The position numbers and the translations under genes were made by a program. The notes below the pieces were generated by a model. The model made no database searches and was not told the DNA's origin. It saw nothing but the letters and a program-made list of their open reading frames with translations. This document shows, in pieces, positions 55,479 to 64,000 of a DNA stretch of 64,000 nucleotides (within the stretch, counting starts at the first letter, position 1; the number at the start of each line of letters is the position of its first letter). The DNA comes from Pseudomonas sp. B6002 (GTDB taxonomy: Bacteria; Pseudomonadota; Gammaproteobacteria; Pseudomonadales; Pseudomonadaceae), in NCBI RefSeq assembly GCF_013385985.1, contig NZ_JACAOY010000004.1:523129-587128 (forward strand), read 5' to 3'.

Positions 55479-56897
55479 GTGGCCGATGCTATCGAAGAAA
55501 GCCGCTATGCCCGATTTGCCCTGCGTTGTTCCAACTTCGCCGAACGCTGGTTTCCTGACTCCTGGGTGTTCGCCGCCCTCGCCGTGATCATTGTCGCCGT
55601 GGCGACCCTGGGCATGGGCGCTGCGCCGGCCGAAGCCGCCAAGGCCTTTGGTGACGGGTTCTGGAGCCTGATTCCGTTCACCATGCAGATGGCCTTTGTG
55701 GTGATCGGCGGTTACGTAGTCGCCAGCTCCCCGCCTGCGGTGAAACTGATTGACCGCCTGGCGCGCATCCCGAAAAACGGCCGCACGGCCGTGGCGTGGG
55801 TGGCGTTGATCTCCATGGTTGCCTCCCTGCTGAACTGGGGCCTGTCCCTGGTGTTCGGCGGTTTGCTGGTGCGTGCGCTGGCCCGTCGCACCGATTTGCG
55901 CATGGATTACCGTGCTGCCGGCGCTGCGGCCTACTTGGGTCTTGGGGCCGTGTGGGCCTTGGGGCTGTCGTCGTCGGCCGCGCAACTGCAGGCCAACCCG
56001 GCCAGCCTGCCGCCGTCGATTTTGTCGATTACCGGGGTGATCCCGTTCACCGACACCATCTTCCTGTGGCAATCGGGCGTGCTGCTGTTGGCGCTGATTG
56101 TGGTCTCGCTGATTATTGCCTACGCCACCGCACCTGGGCCGAACAGCGCCCGTGATGCCAAGGCTTGCGGCGTCGACCCGGCGTTCAATCTGCCCAAGGT
56201 ACAAGCACCGACTCGCCCGGGCGAATGGCTGGAACACAGCCCGTTGCTGACCATTCTGCTGGCGTTGCTGGCGGCCGGTTGGTTGTTCCACGAGTTTTCG
56301 ACCAAGCCGGCGATCAGCGCCATCTCGGGGCTGAACACCTACAACTTCCTGTTCATCATGGTCGGTGCACTGCTGCACTGGCGCCCGCGCAGCTTCCTTG
56401 ATGCCGTGGCCCGTGCGGTGCCGACCACCACGGGCGTGCTGATCCAGTTCCCGCTGTATGGCTCGATTGCGGCGCTGATGACCGTGGTCAAGGGCGGCGA
56501 CGGCCAGACCCTTGCGCACCATATCTCGCTGTTCTTCACCTCCATTGCCTCCCACGACACCTATGCCTTGTTGATGGGCGTGTACTCGGCGGTGCTCGGC
56601 TTCTTTATCCCGTCGGGCGGCGGCAAGTGGATCATCGAAGCGCCTTACGTGATGCAAGTGGCCAATGACCTGCAATACCACCTGGGCTGGGCGGTGCAGA
56701 TCTACAACGCTGCCGAGGCGCTGCCGAACCTGATCAACCCGTTCTATATGTTGCCGCTGCTGGGCGTACTGGGGTTGAAGGCACGGGACCTGATTGGGTT
56801 CTCATTTGTGCAGTTGCTGGTGCACACGCCGTTGGTGCTGTTCCTGTTGTGGGCACTGGGGACTACATTGAAATATCTGCCACCGGTTATGCCTTGA
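55479..56897 (+). CDS. atoE: Short-chain fatty acid transporter (AtoE family)
   Basis: 472 residues, GTG start with GAGGAATG upstream. Around 12 helices. AtoE-type segments: FPDSWVFAALAVIIV near the start, MVASLLNWGLSLVFGGLLVRALARR and the C-terminal IPSGGGKWIIEAPYVMQVA. Imports acetoacetate, butyrate or other short-chain acids. No ato CoA-transferase genes are nearby. Confidence 0.9.
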   Translation: MADAIEESRYARFALRCSNFAERWFPDSWVFAALAVIIVAVATLGMGAAPAEAAKAFGDGFWSLIPFTMQMAFVVIGGYVVASSPPAVKLIDRLARIPKNGRTAVAWVALISMVASLLNWGLSLVFGGLLVRALARRTDLRMDYRAAGAAAYLGLGAVWALGLSSSAAQLQANPASLPPSILSITGVIPFTDTIFLWQSGVLLLALIVVSLIIAYATAPGPNSARDAKACGVDPAFNLPKVQAPTRPGEWLEHSPLLTILLALLAAGWLFHEFSTKPAISAISGLNTYNFLFIMVGALLHWRPRSFLDAVARAVPTTTGVLIQFPLYGSIAALMTVVKGGDGQTLAHHISLFFTSIASHDTYALLMGVYSAVLGFFIPSGGGKWIIEAPYVMQVANDLQYHLGWAVQIYNAAEALPNLINPFYMLPLLGVLGLKARDLIGFSFVQLLVHTPLVLFLLWALGTTLKYLPPVMP

Positions 56898-57024
56898 TAG
56901 CAACATCTCATTGATCACGTGGGGTTGTCGTACACCCGGCAACGACAACCCCTGACTCCTTCCGCCAGGGCCTTTGATTAATCTGATTCGGATTCCTCCC
57001 TCACCCAACACCAAGGAAAATCCG

Positions 57025-57345
57025 ATGACGCCCCTATCCAAATCACTGGAAGAGTTGATCACTGATATCTACCAGGACGACACCGTCTCGGTCACTGAGT
57101 ACAGGGCCTTGCGTGACGACGCTGATCGCCGCATGGCCACCGTCATCAAGGAGTTTGGCCTGCATAACAACGTGACCGCGCTCCAGAAATCGATCGACGT
57201 GGCCATGCAGCTGTTGCAGACCAGTGTCATCGATGCAAAAAAAGCCAAGCTGACTGACACCGGCGAAGCCATCGTCAAGGATGCGGTGACGGCACAGGTG
57301 GAGTACTTGCGCGCTGGTGCCCAATTGGCCCTGCGCCTGCTCTGA
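57025..57345 (+). CDS. Hypothetical small helical protein
   Basis: 106 residues from the ATG at 57025 with AAGGA upstream. Not recognised. No signal peptide or membrane segment. Almost all predicted helix, with SLEELITDIYQDDTVSVTEYRALRDDADRRM near the start (positions 6-36) and a Leu/Ala-rich C-terminus. Cytoplasmic. Gaps of over 90 bases on either side suggest its own transcript. Confidence 0.65.
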   Translation: MTPLSKSLEELITDIYQDDTVSVTEYRALRDDADRRMATVIKEFGLHNNVTALQKSIDVAMQLLQTSVIDAKKAKLTDTGEAIVKDAVTAQVEYLRAGAQLALRLL

Positions 57346-57438
57346 TCCTCTGATTCAAACCGCTGTCTTCTTTCCGTCACATTGCGTTGTTACCGTCCTG
57401 CGAAATATCTTGCAACACCTCGACAGGGACTCCCAACA

Positions 57439-59139
57439 ATGAGTGATGAGCACGAAGACCGCCCTTCCCCCGATTCCGCAGACCAGGCGCCGGTAGACAC
57501 CAGTCGCCGGCGCTTCCTGGGAGGCGCGGCAGTGCTGGGGGTCGGCGCAACCTTGAGTGCGTGCGGCAATACCAGCGAAGCACCGGGCAAGCCGGTGGCG
57601 CGACCGCTCACTCCGCAAGAGCTGGACAAGGCCCTGCACGACCAGGTGAAAACCGTGGTGGTGATCTACGCCGAGAACCGCAGTTTCAACAACCTGTTTG
57701 CTGACTTCCCTGGCGTCGAGAAGCCACTGTCCGCCCTCTCTGCGGCCGACGTGCAGCAACGCGACCGTGACGGCAGCCTGCTGACCACCCTGCCGCCCGC
57801 CTGGGGCGGTGTGCTGCAAGTCGGCACGCAAAGCGTTGACGGGGTGACCTACCCCAGCGAAGTGCAGTTCCAGGAAAACCTGCCCAACGCGCCTTTCGCC
57901 CTCAAGGGCCCGAACGCTGAAGACCTGCCCCTGAGCCTGGTGACCCGCGACTTGTGGCACGTGTTTTATCAGAACCAGATGCAGATCAACGGCGGCAAGA
58001 ACGACAACTTTGTCGCCTGGGCTGACTCCGGTGGCCTGGTGATGGGGTATTACGCCCAGAGCCGGTACTCCCTGCGGTTGTGGGATGTGGCCAAGGAATT
58101 TGTGCTCTGCGATAACTTCTTCCAGGGTGCATTTGGTGGCTCGTTCCTCAACCACCAGTACCTGATCAGCGCCACGGCACCGTTTTATCCGAATGCCGCA
58201 CAATCGGTGGCCAAGGCCCAGATCGCCACGCTGCAAAGCGATGACCCGACCGACCCGCGTCTCAAGCCCCTGGACAAATCCCCGGCCAGCGCCATGACCG
58301 GCCCGCCGCAGTTCGGCCCCAGCGCGCTGACCCCGGACGGCTACGGCGTAAATACCCTGGCCCCGCCTTACTGGCCAACGTGGATTCGCGACCCGGAAAA
58401 CCCGGACTACTCCAAACCCGACCTGCCCAACGTGCTGGTGCCGCAAACCCACGAGCACATTGGCGACAAGCTGTCGAAAAAGAACGTCGACTGGGCGTGG
58501 TACGCCGGGGCATGGCAGGCCACGCTGGATCAGTTCAAGGACTCGGGCGGCATCCCCAAGATCCCGAACTTCCAGTACCACCACCAGCCGTTCAACTACT
58601 TCAAGAAACAGGGGCCGGAAAACCGCGCCGAGCGGGACAAGCGCCTGCGCGACGGCGGTTTGGGCGATGAGTCGAGCACCAACAAGTTCTTCGCCGATGC
58701 CCAGGCCGGCAAGCTGCCTGCCGTGAGCTTCTACAAGCCCCAGGGCAACCTGAACATGCACGCAGGCTACGCCGACGTGGCCTCGGGCGACCGCCATATC
58801 GCCCGCGCCCTGAAGGTGCTGCAAGAAAGCCCGCAGTGGAAAAACATGGTGGTGGTGGTGACCGTCGATGAAAACGGCGGCTGGTGGGACCACGTGGCAC
58901 CGCCAAAAGGCGACCGTTGGGGCCCTGGCACCCGGATTCCGGCGCTGGTGGTGTCGCCATTCGCACGCAAAGGCACTGTGGACCACACGGTTTACGACAC
59001 GGCGTCGATCCTGCGCCTGATCACCCGTGTGTTCCAGCTGGAGACCCTGGACGGCCTCAAACAGCGTGATGACGCGATGATCGCCCGTGGCCAGAAGCCG
59101 ATGGGTGATCTGAGCAACGCATTGCAGTTCACCCTGTAG
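57439..59139 (+). CDS. Tat-exported acid phosphatase/phosphoesterase (AcpA/PLC family)
   Basis: 566 residues from the ATG at 57439. A Tat signal with RRRFLGGAAVLGVG and then LSAC suggests export folded and possibly lipid-anchored. Alkaline-phosphatase-fold motifs: the nucleophile-region YAENRSFNNLFADFPG near residues 75-92, the DENGGWWDHVAPPKGDRWGPGTRIP segment near 475-500 with metal-site Asp and His. Family members are AcpA-type acid phosphatases and phospholipases C; overall pattern favours AcpA. The substrate is unknown. Likely a phosphate-scavenging enzyme. Confidence 0.85.
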   Translation: MSDEHEDRPSPDSADQAPVDTSRRRFLGGAAVLGVGATLSACGNTSEAPGKPVARPLTPQELDKALHDQVKTVVVIYAENRSFNNLFADFPGVEKPLSALSAADVQQRDRDGSLLTTLPPAWGGVLQVGTQSVDGVTYPSEVQFQENLPNAPFALKGPNAEDLPLSLVTRDLWHVFYQNQMQINGGKNDNFVAWADSGGLVMGYYAQSRYSLRLWDVAKEFVLCDNFFQGAFGGSFLNHQYLISATAPFYPNAAQSVAKAQIATLQSDDPTDPRLKPLDKSPASAMTGPPQFGPSALTPDGYGVNTLAPPYWPTWIRDPENPDYSKPDLPNVLVPQTHEHIGDKLSKKNVDWAWYAGAWQATLDQFKDSGGIPKIPNFQYHHQPFNYFKKQGPENRAERDKRLRDGGLGDESSTNKFFADAQAGKLPAVSFYKPQGNLNMHAGYADVASGDRHIARALKVLQESPQWKNMVVVVTVDENGGWWDHVAPPKGDRWGPGTRIPALVVSPFARKGTVDHTVYDTASILRLITRVFQLETLDGLKQRDDAMIARGQKPMGDLSNALQFTL

Positions 59140-59261
59140 GTTTTCTTATCCAATAGCGACACAGCTGGCGATTTAGCACGCGGTTTTCCTGGTCAACCGC
59201 TACTGTGTGCACGTGGGCTTTCACCCCGCGCAGACGGGCTTTCGCTGACAAGGAACAGACA

Positions 59262-60431
59262 ATGTTTAAACCGACCAGGTTGTCCTTCACCCTGGCCGCA
59301 CTGATGGCCAGTGCGGTCGTACAGGCCGACATCGAAGTACCGCTGGGCAGCACGCAACGTGTGACCCAGCTGTTCGCTTTTCCCAATAACTGCAACGTGA
59401 TCTGCTTCCGCCCGTGGACGCTGGAGCAGACCGCCGAGCATTATTTGAACCAGAGCCTGCAGCGAGACGGTTACAGCCGGGCCAAAGTCAGTGTGAAGAC
59501 CCATGATGGGCAGGTGTCGGCCACCTTCAGTGGCGTGCCCGACAACTACGGCCAACCGCTGACCACGCTACTCAACACCGCCGACCTGGCCTACCAGGGC
59601 GCAAGCAAGCTCAATACCGACGGCAAGTGGGCCTATAACTGGTACCTGTTCCTGCCGCTGGGCATGGCCCTGGAAAACCGCAAAAGCATCGAGCTGCTGC
59701 ACTTCCCACCGGATTATTCGCTGACCCAGGCCCAGGACTACCTGGAGTCGGCGACCACCGACCGCTGGGCGACACTGCTGACCGACAATGGCATCCCGGC
59801 CACCGAAACACCGGCGTACCAGACCATCATCGATATCGCCCCGATTGCCGCGCCGTCCAACGCCGGCAAGGACCTGGAAAACGTCTACAGCTACTTCGCT
59901 GACTACCAGACGCGCATGGTCAAGGAGTTGAGCCTGCAGCCCAACGGCTCATTGCCGATGGTGGCATTCGGCGCGCCGGTGCGCAGCTGGATCAAACAGC
60001 AATATGGCCAGACCGTGGGCGTGCTGGGCCTGGCGCAGATCAGCCCGGCGACAGGTAAAACCGTGTCGGTGCTGGGCGCCAACCACCCCAGTTACATCTG
60101 GTACGCGGCCGATCCGGCCACCTATGATGGCAACGAACAAAAGGCCGATGAAGCCGGTTTGAAAGTGATGGGCCAGGACCTGAGCGCAGCGTGCTGGCAG
60201 GCCGGGATGGGACAGAAACCGGCGAGCGATCCGAATGTATTGCTCAAAGCGTGCATGAATACCTGGCAGGTCACCCGCAAGGAACAGACCTGTGAACTGT
60301 TCTACACCTCGGTGCGCAACTTGCCGCCGGAGCAAGCCAACGCCAAATGCGCCACGCCGCCGGTCAAAGCCCAGCTTAAACAGCTGAAAAGCGCCGCTCC
60401 CGCCCCTTCCGTCACTGCCCCAGCGCTGTAG
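59262..60431 (+). CDS. Unrecognised exported protein
   Basis: 389 residues from the ATG at 59262, with AAGGAAC upstream. Signal peptide ends near VVQA, so periplasmic. I do not recognise the family. The mature protein has several cysteines (CNVICFRPW near the N-terminus; C-W, CMNTW and TCELF near the C-terminus), suggesting disulfides, and a Pro/Ala/Lys-rich tail. It follows the phosphatase by 122 bases on the same strand and may be coexpressed. Confidence 0.75.
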   Translation: MFKPTRLSFTLAALMASAVVQADIEVPLGSTQRVTQLFAFPNNCNVICFRPWTLEQTAEHYLNQSLQRDGYSRAKVSVKTHDGQVSATFSGVPDNYGQPLTTLLNTADLAYQGASKLNTDGKWAYNWYLFLPLGMALENRKSIELLHFPPDYSLTQAQDYLESATTDRWATLLTDNGIPATETPAYQTIIDIAPIAAPSNAGKDLENVYSYFADYQTRMVKELSLQPNGSLPMVAFGAPVRSWIKQQYGQTVGVLGLAQISPATGKTVSVLGANHPSYIWYAADPATYDGNEQKADEAGLKVMGQDLSAACWQAGMGQKPASDPNVLLKACMNTWQVTRKEQTCELFYTSVRNLPPEQANAKCATPPVKAQLKQLKSAAPAPSVTAPAL

Positions 60432-60444
60432 GGCGCACAAAAAA

Positions 60445-60484
60445 AACCAATTTCTACTGTCAGATTTGACAGTAGAAATTGGTT
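60445..60484. terminator. Perfect 18-bp hairpin
   Basis: AACCAATTTCTACTGTCA (60445-60462) pairs exactly with 60467-60484 around GATT. It is preceded by a run of A and not followed by T, so it has terminator form only for leftward transcription, though it ends the rightward gene. Confidence 0.6.
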
Positions 60485-60577
60485 GTAACTTGAGCAAGTC
60501 TTGAAGTGCGCCCATTCGCTGCAAGACTGGCAGTCAGACACTCTCCGCAGGTCGATGCAGCCTAAGCCAGGAGAGTC

Positions 60578-61087
60578 ATGAACACTCAAGCCAAGGACAA
60601 GGCCAAAAAAGCCAAGAGCAATTACCTTTATCCCTTCAAGCTGTTACTGGGCCTGGGTTACCCCACGACCGAGCATTTTGAAGTGATGCAAATGGCCAAT
60701 GGCATGCAAACCGGTATCCGAACGCGCGTCGCCTTCGACAGCCGCGTGTGCATCGCCAAGATCTCCGGCTATGCACTGAGCGAACGACGCGTGCACACGT
60801 TGCGGTTATCCCCACGCATCCACCTGTACGACTGCTGGTTCACAGGCCTGGTCATGCATTCGTGCAATCCGAACGTGTTCCTCGACTTGCATTACCTGGA
60901 GGCCTGGACCGTACGTCATATCCCGGCAGGCGAACAGCTGACCATGGATTACGCCACCACCGAGGACGTGCTGTTCCGGCAATTCGCCTGCCAGTGCGGC
61001 GAGCCGAACTGCCGGGGCTGGATCACCGGCAACGCGGAAGCCCCGAACGCCGAAGGCAGGCAATGGTACGAACGTAACCGGCCTTAA
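60578..61087 (+). CDS. SET-domain protein methyltransferase-like
   Basis: 169 residues, mostly SET domain. The SAM/pseudoknot motif is MHSCNPNVFLD (near 90-100) where eukaryotic enzymes have NHSC-PN. AGEQLTMDY follows, then a post-SET CQCGEPNCRGWITG with Cys residues placed to bind zinc. The N-terminus is Lys-rich. Expected lysine methyltransferase; substrate unknown. No obvious partner; overlaps the end of the convergent can gene by four bases. Confidence 0.8.
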   Translation: MNTQAKDKAKKAKSNYLYPFKLLLGLGYPTTEHFEVMQMANGMQTGIRTRVAFDSRVCIAKISGYALSERRVHTLRLSPRIHLYDCWFTGLVMHSCNPNVFLDLHYLEAWTVRHIPAGEQLTMDYATTEDVLFRQFACQCGEPNCRGWITGNAEAPNAEGRQWYERNRP

Positions 61088-61728
61088 GCTTCGCCCAGCG
61101 GGCGCAGACGATATTGCGGCGGTAGCTGCTCGAAACCACTGATGGTGGTGTTCAGACTCTTCCAGCGGCCGTCCTTGATGCCATAGATGCAGCCATGGAT
61201 CGACAGGCTCTGCCCACGGTGCCAGGCGTTTTGCACAATGCTGGTATGCCCGACGTTGGCCACCTGCTGGATCACGTTCAGCTCGCACATCCGGTCGACG
61301 CGCTCTTCTTCGGTTGGCAGCTGGGCCAACAGATCACGGTTTTCGTAGTAGAGGTCACGAATGGTGCGCAACCAGCCGTCGATCAGGCCGAACTGACGGT
61401 CCTGCATCGAGGCACGTACGCCGCCGCAGCCATAGTGGCCAGTGACCAGGATGTGTTTGACCTTGAGCACGTCCACCGCGTACTGGATGACCGACAGGCA
61501 GTTGAGGTCGGTGTGCAGCACCACGTTGGCCACGTTGCGGTGCACGAACAGATCACCCGGCAGCATGCCGACGATCTCGTTGGCCGGTACCCGGGCGTCG
61601 GAGCAGCCGATCCACAGGTATTCCGGGGTTTGCTGGCGGGCAAGCTTGGCGAAGAATTCGGGATCTTCCTGTTTGATCGCGTCCGCCCAGCGTTCGTTGT
61701 TATCAAGCAGGTCTTGTAGTTCGTTCAT
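61084..61728 (-). CDS. can: Beta-class carbonic anhydrase
   Basis: 214 residues from the ATG at 61728. Interconverts CO2 and bicarbonate. Zinc ligands Cys42 and Asp44 (GCSDARVP), His98 and Cys101 (GHYGCGG) match the E. coli Can positions. The frame is open upstream to 61884, but that extension does not resemble the family. Conserved neighbour of rimI-holD in Pseudomonas. Confidence 0.95.
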   Translation of the reverse strand: MNELQDLLDNNERWADAIKQEDPEFFAKLARQQTPEYLWIGCSDARVPANEIVGMLPGDLFVHRNVANVVLHTDLNCLSVIQYAVDVLKVKHILVTGHYGCGGVRASMQDRQFGLIDGWLRTIRDLYYENRDLLAQLPTEEERVDRMCELNVIQQVANVGHTSIVQNAWHRGQSLSIHGCIYGIKDGRWKSLNTTISGFEQLPPQYRLRPLGEA

Positions 61729-61882
61729 CAGGGAAAGCCTCAGGAATGATGCGCAGTTTTGTGACTGACAACCCCACGTCCAGGTCACGCCCTGCCGGTG
61801 AATAACAAGCGTGAATCCGCTTGAATCTTTGGGGCGTGCAGCCTGTCCACACACTATAAGCCCCACAGTATGAGGATTGGCC

Positions 61883-62287
61883 ATGACTGAATCACGACGT
61901 CCCTACGGTGCAACGCAGCCGGAACCCATCGATGACAATGAAGACCGCATGGGTTCGATGCGCGAACTGGACTTTGACGAAGAGGAACCCACGGCGGAGA
62001 TCGGCGATGAGATCCCGCGGCGTGAACGTGAACACCGGATGCCCGACGAACGGGTGCGTGAGGCCGGGCTTACCGGCGCATCCACAGAGGATCACGAGCC
62101 GACGGACGATGACATGAGCCCGGAAACGCTGATCCATGAAGACGGTGCACGGGATGCCCGCGAGCTGGGCGAGGGTGACCAGGCGGATTGGGATTTGAGC
62201 ATCGTGGGTGAAGATGAGATTGGCGGCGGGAATGGGTTGGATGAGGCGGAATTGGCTGATGTCGACCCGATAGACGGTAAGCCCTGA
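61883..62287 (+). CDS. Acidic conserved hypothetical protein
   Basis: 134 residues from the ATG at 61883 with GAGGA upstream. Very acidic throughout (many Asp and Glu), Pro- and Gly-containing and probably disordered, without signal or membrane segment. Starts MTESRRPYGATQPEP. Related Pseudomonas proteins are sometimes labelled as kinase/phosphatase- or HPr-related, but I see no catalytic motif. Divergent from can. Confidence 0.75.
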   Translation: MTESRRPYGATQPEPIDDNEDRMGSMRELDFDEEEPTAEIGDEIPRREREHRMPDERVREAGLTGASTEDHEPTDDDMSPETLIHEDGARDARELGEGDQADWDLSIVGEDEIGGGNGLDEAELADVDPIDGKP

Positions 62288-62319
62288 CACGCCTTCATAC
62301 CGACTATCCACCACGACCT

Positions 62320-62384
62320 GTAGGAGCCGGCTTGCCGGCGATGGCGATCTTGAGGGCGCTATCGCCGGCAAGCCGGGCTCCTAC
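62320..62384. repeat. REPIN-type palindromic repeat, short spacer
   Basis: GTAGGAGCCGGCTTGCCGGC and inverted copy around a 21-base spacer; one arm has an extra G (GCCGGGCTCCTAC). Confidence 0.9.
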
Positions 62385-62397
62385 AGGGGTGTGTTGG

Positions 62398-62850
62398 TTA
62401 GTCGACCAGGGTGCAGGCCATGACGACGGCGTCTTCGCGGCCACCCACGGCGGGGTAGTAATCCCGGCGGCGGCCGATTTCGTTGAAGCCGTAGCGCTCG
62501 TACAGGCGGAAGGCGCCGGTGTTGCTGTCGCGCACTTCCAGGAAGCACTCCCGGGCACTGGCGGCGTAGGCGCGGGACATCAGGTGCTCCAGCAACGCCA
62601 GGCCAAGGCCACGGCCCTGGTTTTCGGGTTTGACGGTGATGTTCAGCAGATGCGCTTCATCGAGGATGATCTGCACTACGCCGTGGCCCACCTGCTGCTC
62701 GCCTTCGAACATCAGCCAGATCTGGTACTTGCCCAGCCCATCGAGAAAGATTCCGCGGGTCCAGGGGTGGCTGAACGCCGCGTATTCGATTTTCAGCACG
62801 GCGTCGAGGTCAGCCTCGGTCATCGGGCGGAAGGATAAAGCCTCACTCAT
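62398..62850 (-). CDS. rimI: Ribosomal protein S18 alanine N-acetyltransferase RimI
   Basis: 150 residues, GNAT fold. Acetylates the N-terminal alanine of S18. The acetyl-CoA loop ENQGRGLGLALLEHL (about 75-90) and YERYGFNEIGRRRDYYP near the C-terminus are typical. Overlaps the holD-like gene by eight bases, the same pairing as holD-rimI in E. coli. Confidence 0.93.
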   Translation of the reverse strand: MSEALSFRPMTEADLDAVLKIEYAAFSHPWTRGIFLDGLGKYQIWLMFEGEQQVGHGVVQIILDEAHLLNITVKPENQGRGLGLALLEHLMSRAYAASARECFLEVRDSNTGAFRLYERYGFNEIGRRRDYYPAVGGREDAVVMACTLVD

Positions 62851-63628
62851 CAGTTGTTTTCCAGCGCGCCATCAGCCGGCGCATGGCTTGCCAGACATCA
62901 GCCTTACGCTGTGGCTCTTCCATTAATAGTTCCAGGCCCGGCAGGGCCCATACCGAGCCCAGGCCTTCGACCTGCAGCTCGCGGTACCACGCTTCGGCAT
63001 TGGCCTCGCCGGCGAAGCGTACGGCAGGCAGGCCGATCAGCCACAGGCACACGCAGGGTTCGTCTTCCAGGCGTGCCGACACAAAACCTTGCACAAAATC
63101 CCGTGCGGCTTCGGGGCCCTGGTCCATGTTGCCACGTACCAGGAGCGGCCAGCGCACCGGGTCGCCGACGATTTGCGGGCTGTCGGGCAGGCCGGCGGCG
63201 CGCAGCATGTCCTTGAGCAGCATGTAGGCCGGGTCGCGGGTCTGGAAGCGTTCGCCGGTGGGCAGTTCCACCAGCAGCAGGCAGCGCCCGGCGCGCAGCA
63301 ATTGCAGGGCAAAACGCGGCGGTGGCACGACCGGGGCCTTGACCACTGGGGCAGCCTCCTCGGCTACCACGGGCGCCTTGGCCGCCGTCGAAGGGCGTGG
63401 CACTTCGATCTTGGCGCGTTCCACCACCGGACGTACGGGCGCAGGCGGCTTGGTCACAGCGACCGGCGCCGCTGCCTCCTCTCCCGACGCCTCGAATGCG
63501 TCATAGGGCTCAAGCGCTTCCAGCAGCTCGGGCCGCGACGGCGCGGCAAACGGCAGTTCGGTGCGGGGCAGCCAGTTGACCACCTGCATGGCGGTCAAGT
63601 AAGCGCGACGTCGGGACTCGATAAGCAC
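62843..63628 (-). CDS. holD: DNA polymerase III psi subunit (HolD) candidate
   Basis: 261 residues, GTG start. Gene order holD-rimI is conserved with E. coli and the pseudomonad psi subunit is known to be a longer, divergent protein. The N-terminus AYLTAMQVVNWLPRTELPFA resembles the psi segment that contacts the clamp loader. A Pro/Ala/Val-rich linker (about 50-110) leads to a globular C-terminal domain (about 110-250) that should bind chi. Sequence identity to E. coli psi is too low to see directly; the call leans on synteny. Confidence 0.7.
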   Translation of the reverse strand: MLIESRRRAYLTAMQVVNWLPRTELPFAAPSRPELLEALEPYDAFEASGEEAAAPVAVTKPPAPVRPVVERAKIEVPRPSTAAKAPVVAEEAAPVVKAPVVPPPRFALQLLRAGRCLLLVELPTGERFQTRDPAYMLLKDMLRAAGLPDSPQIVGDPVRWPLLVRGNMDQGPEAARDFVQGFVSARLEDEPCVCLWLIGLPAVRFAGEANAEAWYRELQVEGLGSVWALPGLELLMEEPQRKADVWQAMRRLMARWKTTDE

Positions 63629-63775
63629 AGCTCGGCCACTTGTGGATAACTAAAGAGCGGGGATTCTACCGCTGTTCGGCAACAATCGCCCACTGCGCAC
63701 TGACCGGCTGTGGATAAATCCCCCGCCCGATGCAGTACAATCGCGACTTTTCATCGCCAACCAGCGGCCTTTCCC

Positions 63776-64000
63776 ATGATCGAACCCAAGCGCGTCCTGC
63801 GCGCCCTCGCCGAACACTGGGCCTTACTTGAGCCACTGTGCGAACACTTCGACCAAGGCACCTTGAGCCTGGGCGAGCTGCGCGCACAATTGGCCGCCCA
63901 ACAACTGGACAGCACGCCTCAGGACATTACCAGCCTGTTGGACGTGTGGATTCGCCTGGATATCCTGGTGCCTGTCGCCAAGAGCCCGAACCGTTTCGAG
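63776..64000 (+). CDS. Truncated gene at right edge, unknown
   Basis: First 75 codons only, running off the window. N-terminus MIEPKRVLRALAEHWALLEPL is helical and Leu-rich with no signal peptide. It may be the first gene of an Mks-type chromosome-condensin operon found near here in other Pseudomonas, but 75 residues do not settle that. Divergent from holD. Confidence 0.55.
   Translation, partial: MIEPKRVLRALAEHWALLEPLCEHFDQGTLSLGELRAQLAAQQLDSTPQDITSLLDVWIRLDILVPVAKSPNRFE

Noticed and set aside
61729-61884. N-terminal extension of carbonic anhydrase
   Set aside because: The ATG at 61728 reproduces E. coli zinc-ligand numbering exactly; the extension is not protein-like.
1-64000. CRISPR arrays, prophage, insertion sequences, replication origin
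   Set aside because: No regularly spaced direct repeats, transposase, integrase or phage genes, and no DnaA-box cluster seen on reading.

Overview
The window is a 64 kb piece of chromosome from a Pseudomonas of the fluorescens group. The main evidence is the housekeeping order moeB-prmC-prfA-hemA / TPR lipoprotein-lolB-ispE-tRNA-Gln-prs-rplY-pth-ychF, the carbonic anhydrase/rimI/holD block at the far end, and palindromic repeats of the type dispersed in fluorescent pseudomonads (GTAGGAGC...GCTCCTAC). Taxonomy below that level is inference.

Layout. 1-10.4 kb is conserved core: a leftward moeB-prmC-prfA-hemA operon, then rightward genes for outer-membrane lipoprotein sorting, isoprenoid synthesis, PRPP synthesis and translation. 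10.7-28.5 kb is a compact type III secretion (T3SS) locus of the Hrp1 (P. syringae-like) type, matching the organisation called rsp/rsc in P. fluorescens SBW25. A rightward arm (HrpS-like activator, small candidate pilin, hrpB, hrcJ, hrpD, hrpE, hrpF, hrcC, hrpT) converges on a leftward arm (hrpJ, hrcV, hrpQ, hrcN, hrpO, hrpP, hrcQ, hrcR, hrcS, hrcT, hrcU). Divergent hrpL closes the locus, followed by tRNA-Met. Its control can be read from the DNA: a GG-N10-GC sigma-54 promoter before hrpL, and HrpL-type hrp boxes before the candidate pilin and before hrpJ. The likely cascade is HrpS-like activator -> sigma-54 -> hrpL -> hrp boxes.

The T3SS has unusual points. hrpD is put out of frame by a run of ten A, which joins it to hrpE. 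HrcQ is one gene, not the split HrcQA/HrcQB of P. syringae, and carries an in-frame GTG with a strong ribosome binding site that would release an HrcQB-like fragment. There is one enhancer-binding protein where P. syringae has HrpR plus HrpS. hrpZ, hrpK and intact hrpG and hrpV are not seen, and no effector gene was recognised.

28.9-60.5 kb is accessory metabolism, transport and regulation: EamA exporter, PhzF-like protein, gamma-glutamyltranspeptidase, PgeF-like protein, HigBA-type toxin-antitoxin pair, ddl, LysE exporter, AraC and LysR regulators, an MFS exporter, a soluble PAS-PAS chemoreceptor, and a heavy-metal block. The metal block holds a DUF2790 protein, an OprD porin, a CzcRS-type two-component system, CzcCBA and CzcD. 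It is followed by gluconate, MHS-family and short-chain fatty acid transporters, a Tat-exported phosphoesterase and an unrecognised exported protein. 60.6-64 kb holds a SET-domain protein and returns to core genes (can, an acidic protein, rimI, holD, and a truncated gene at the right edge).
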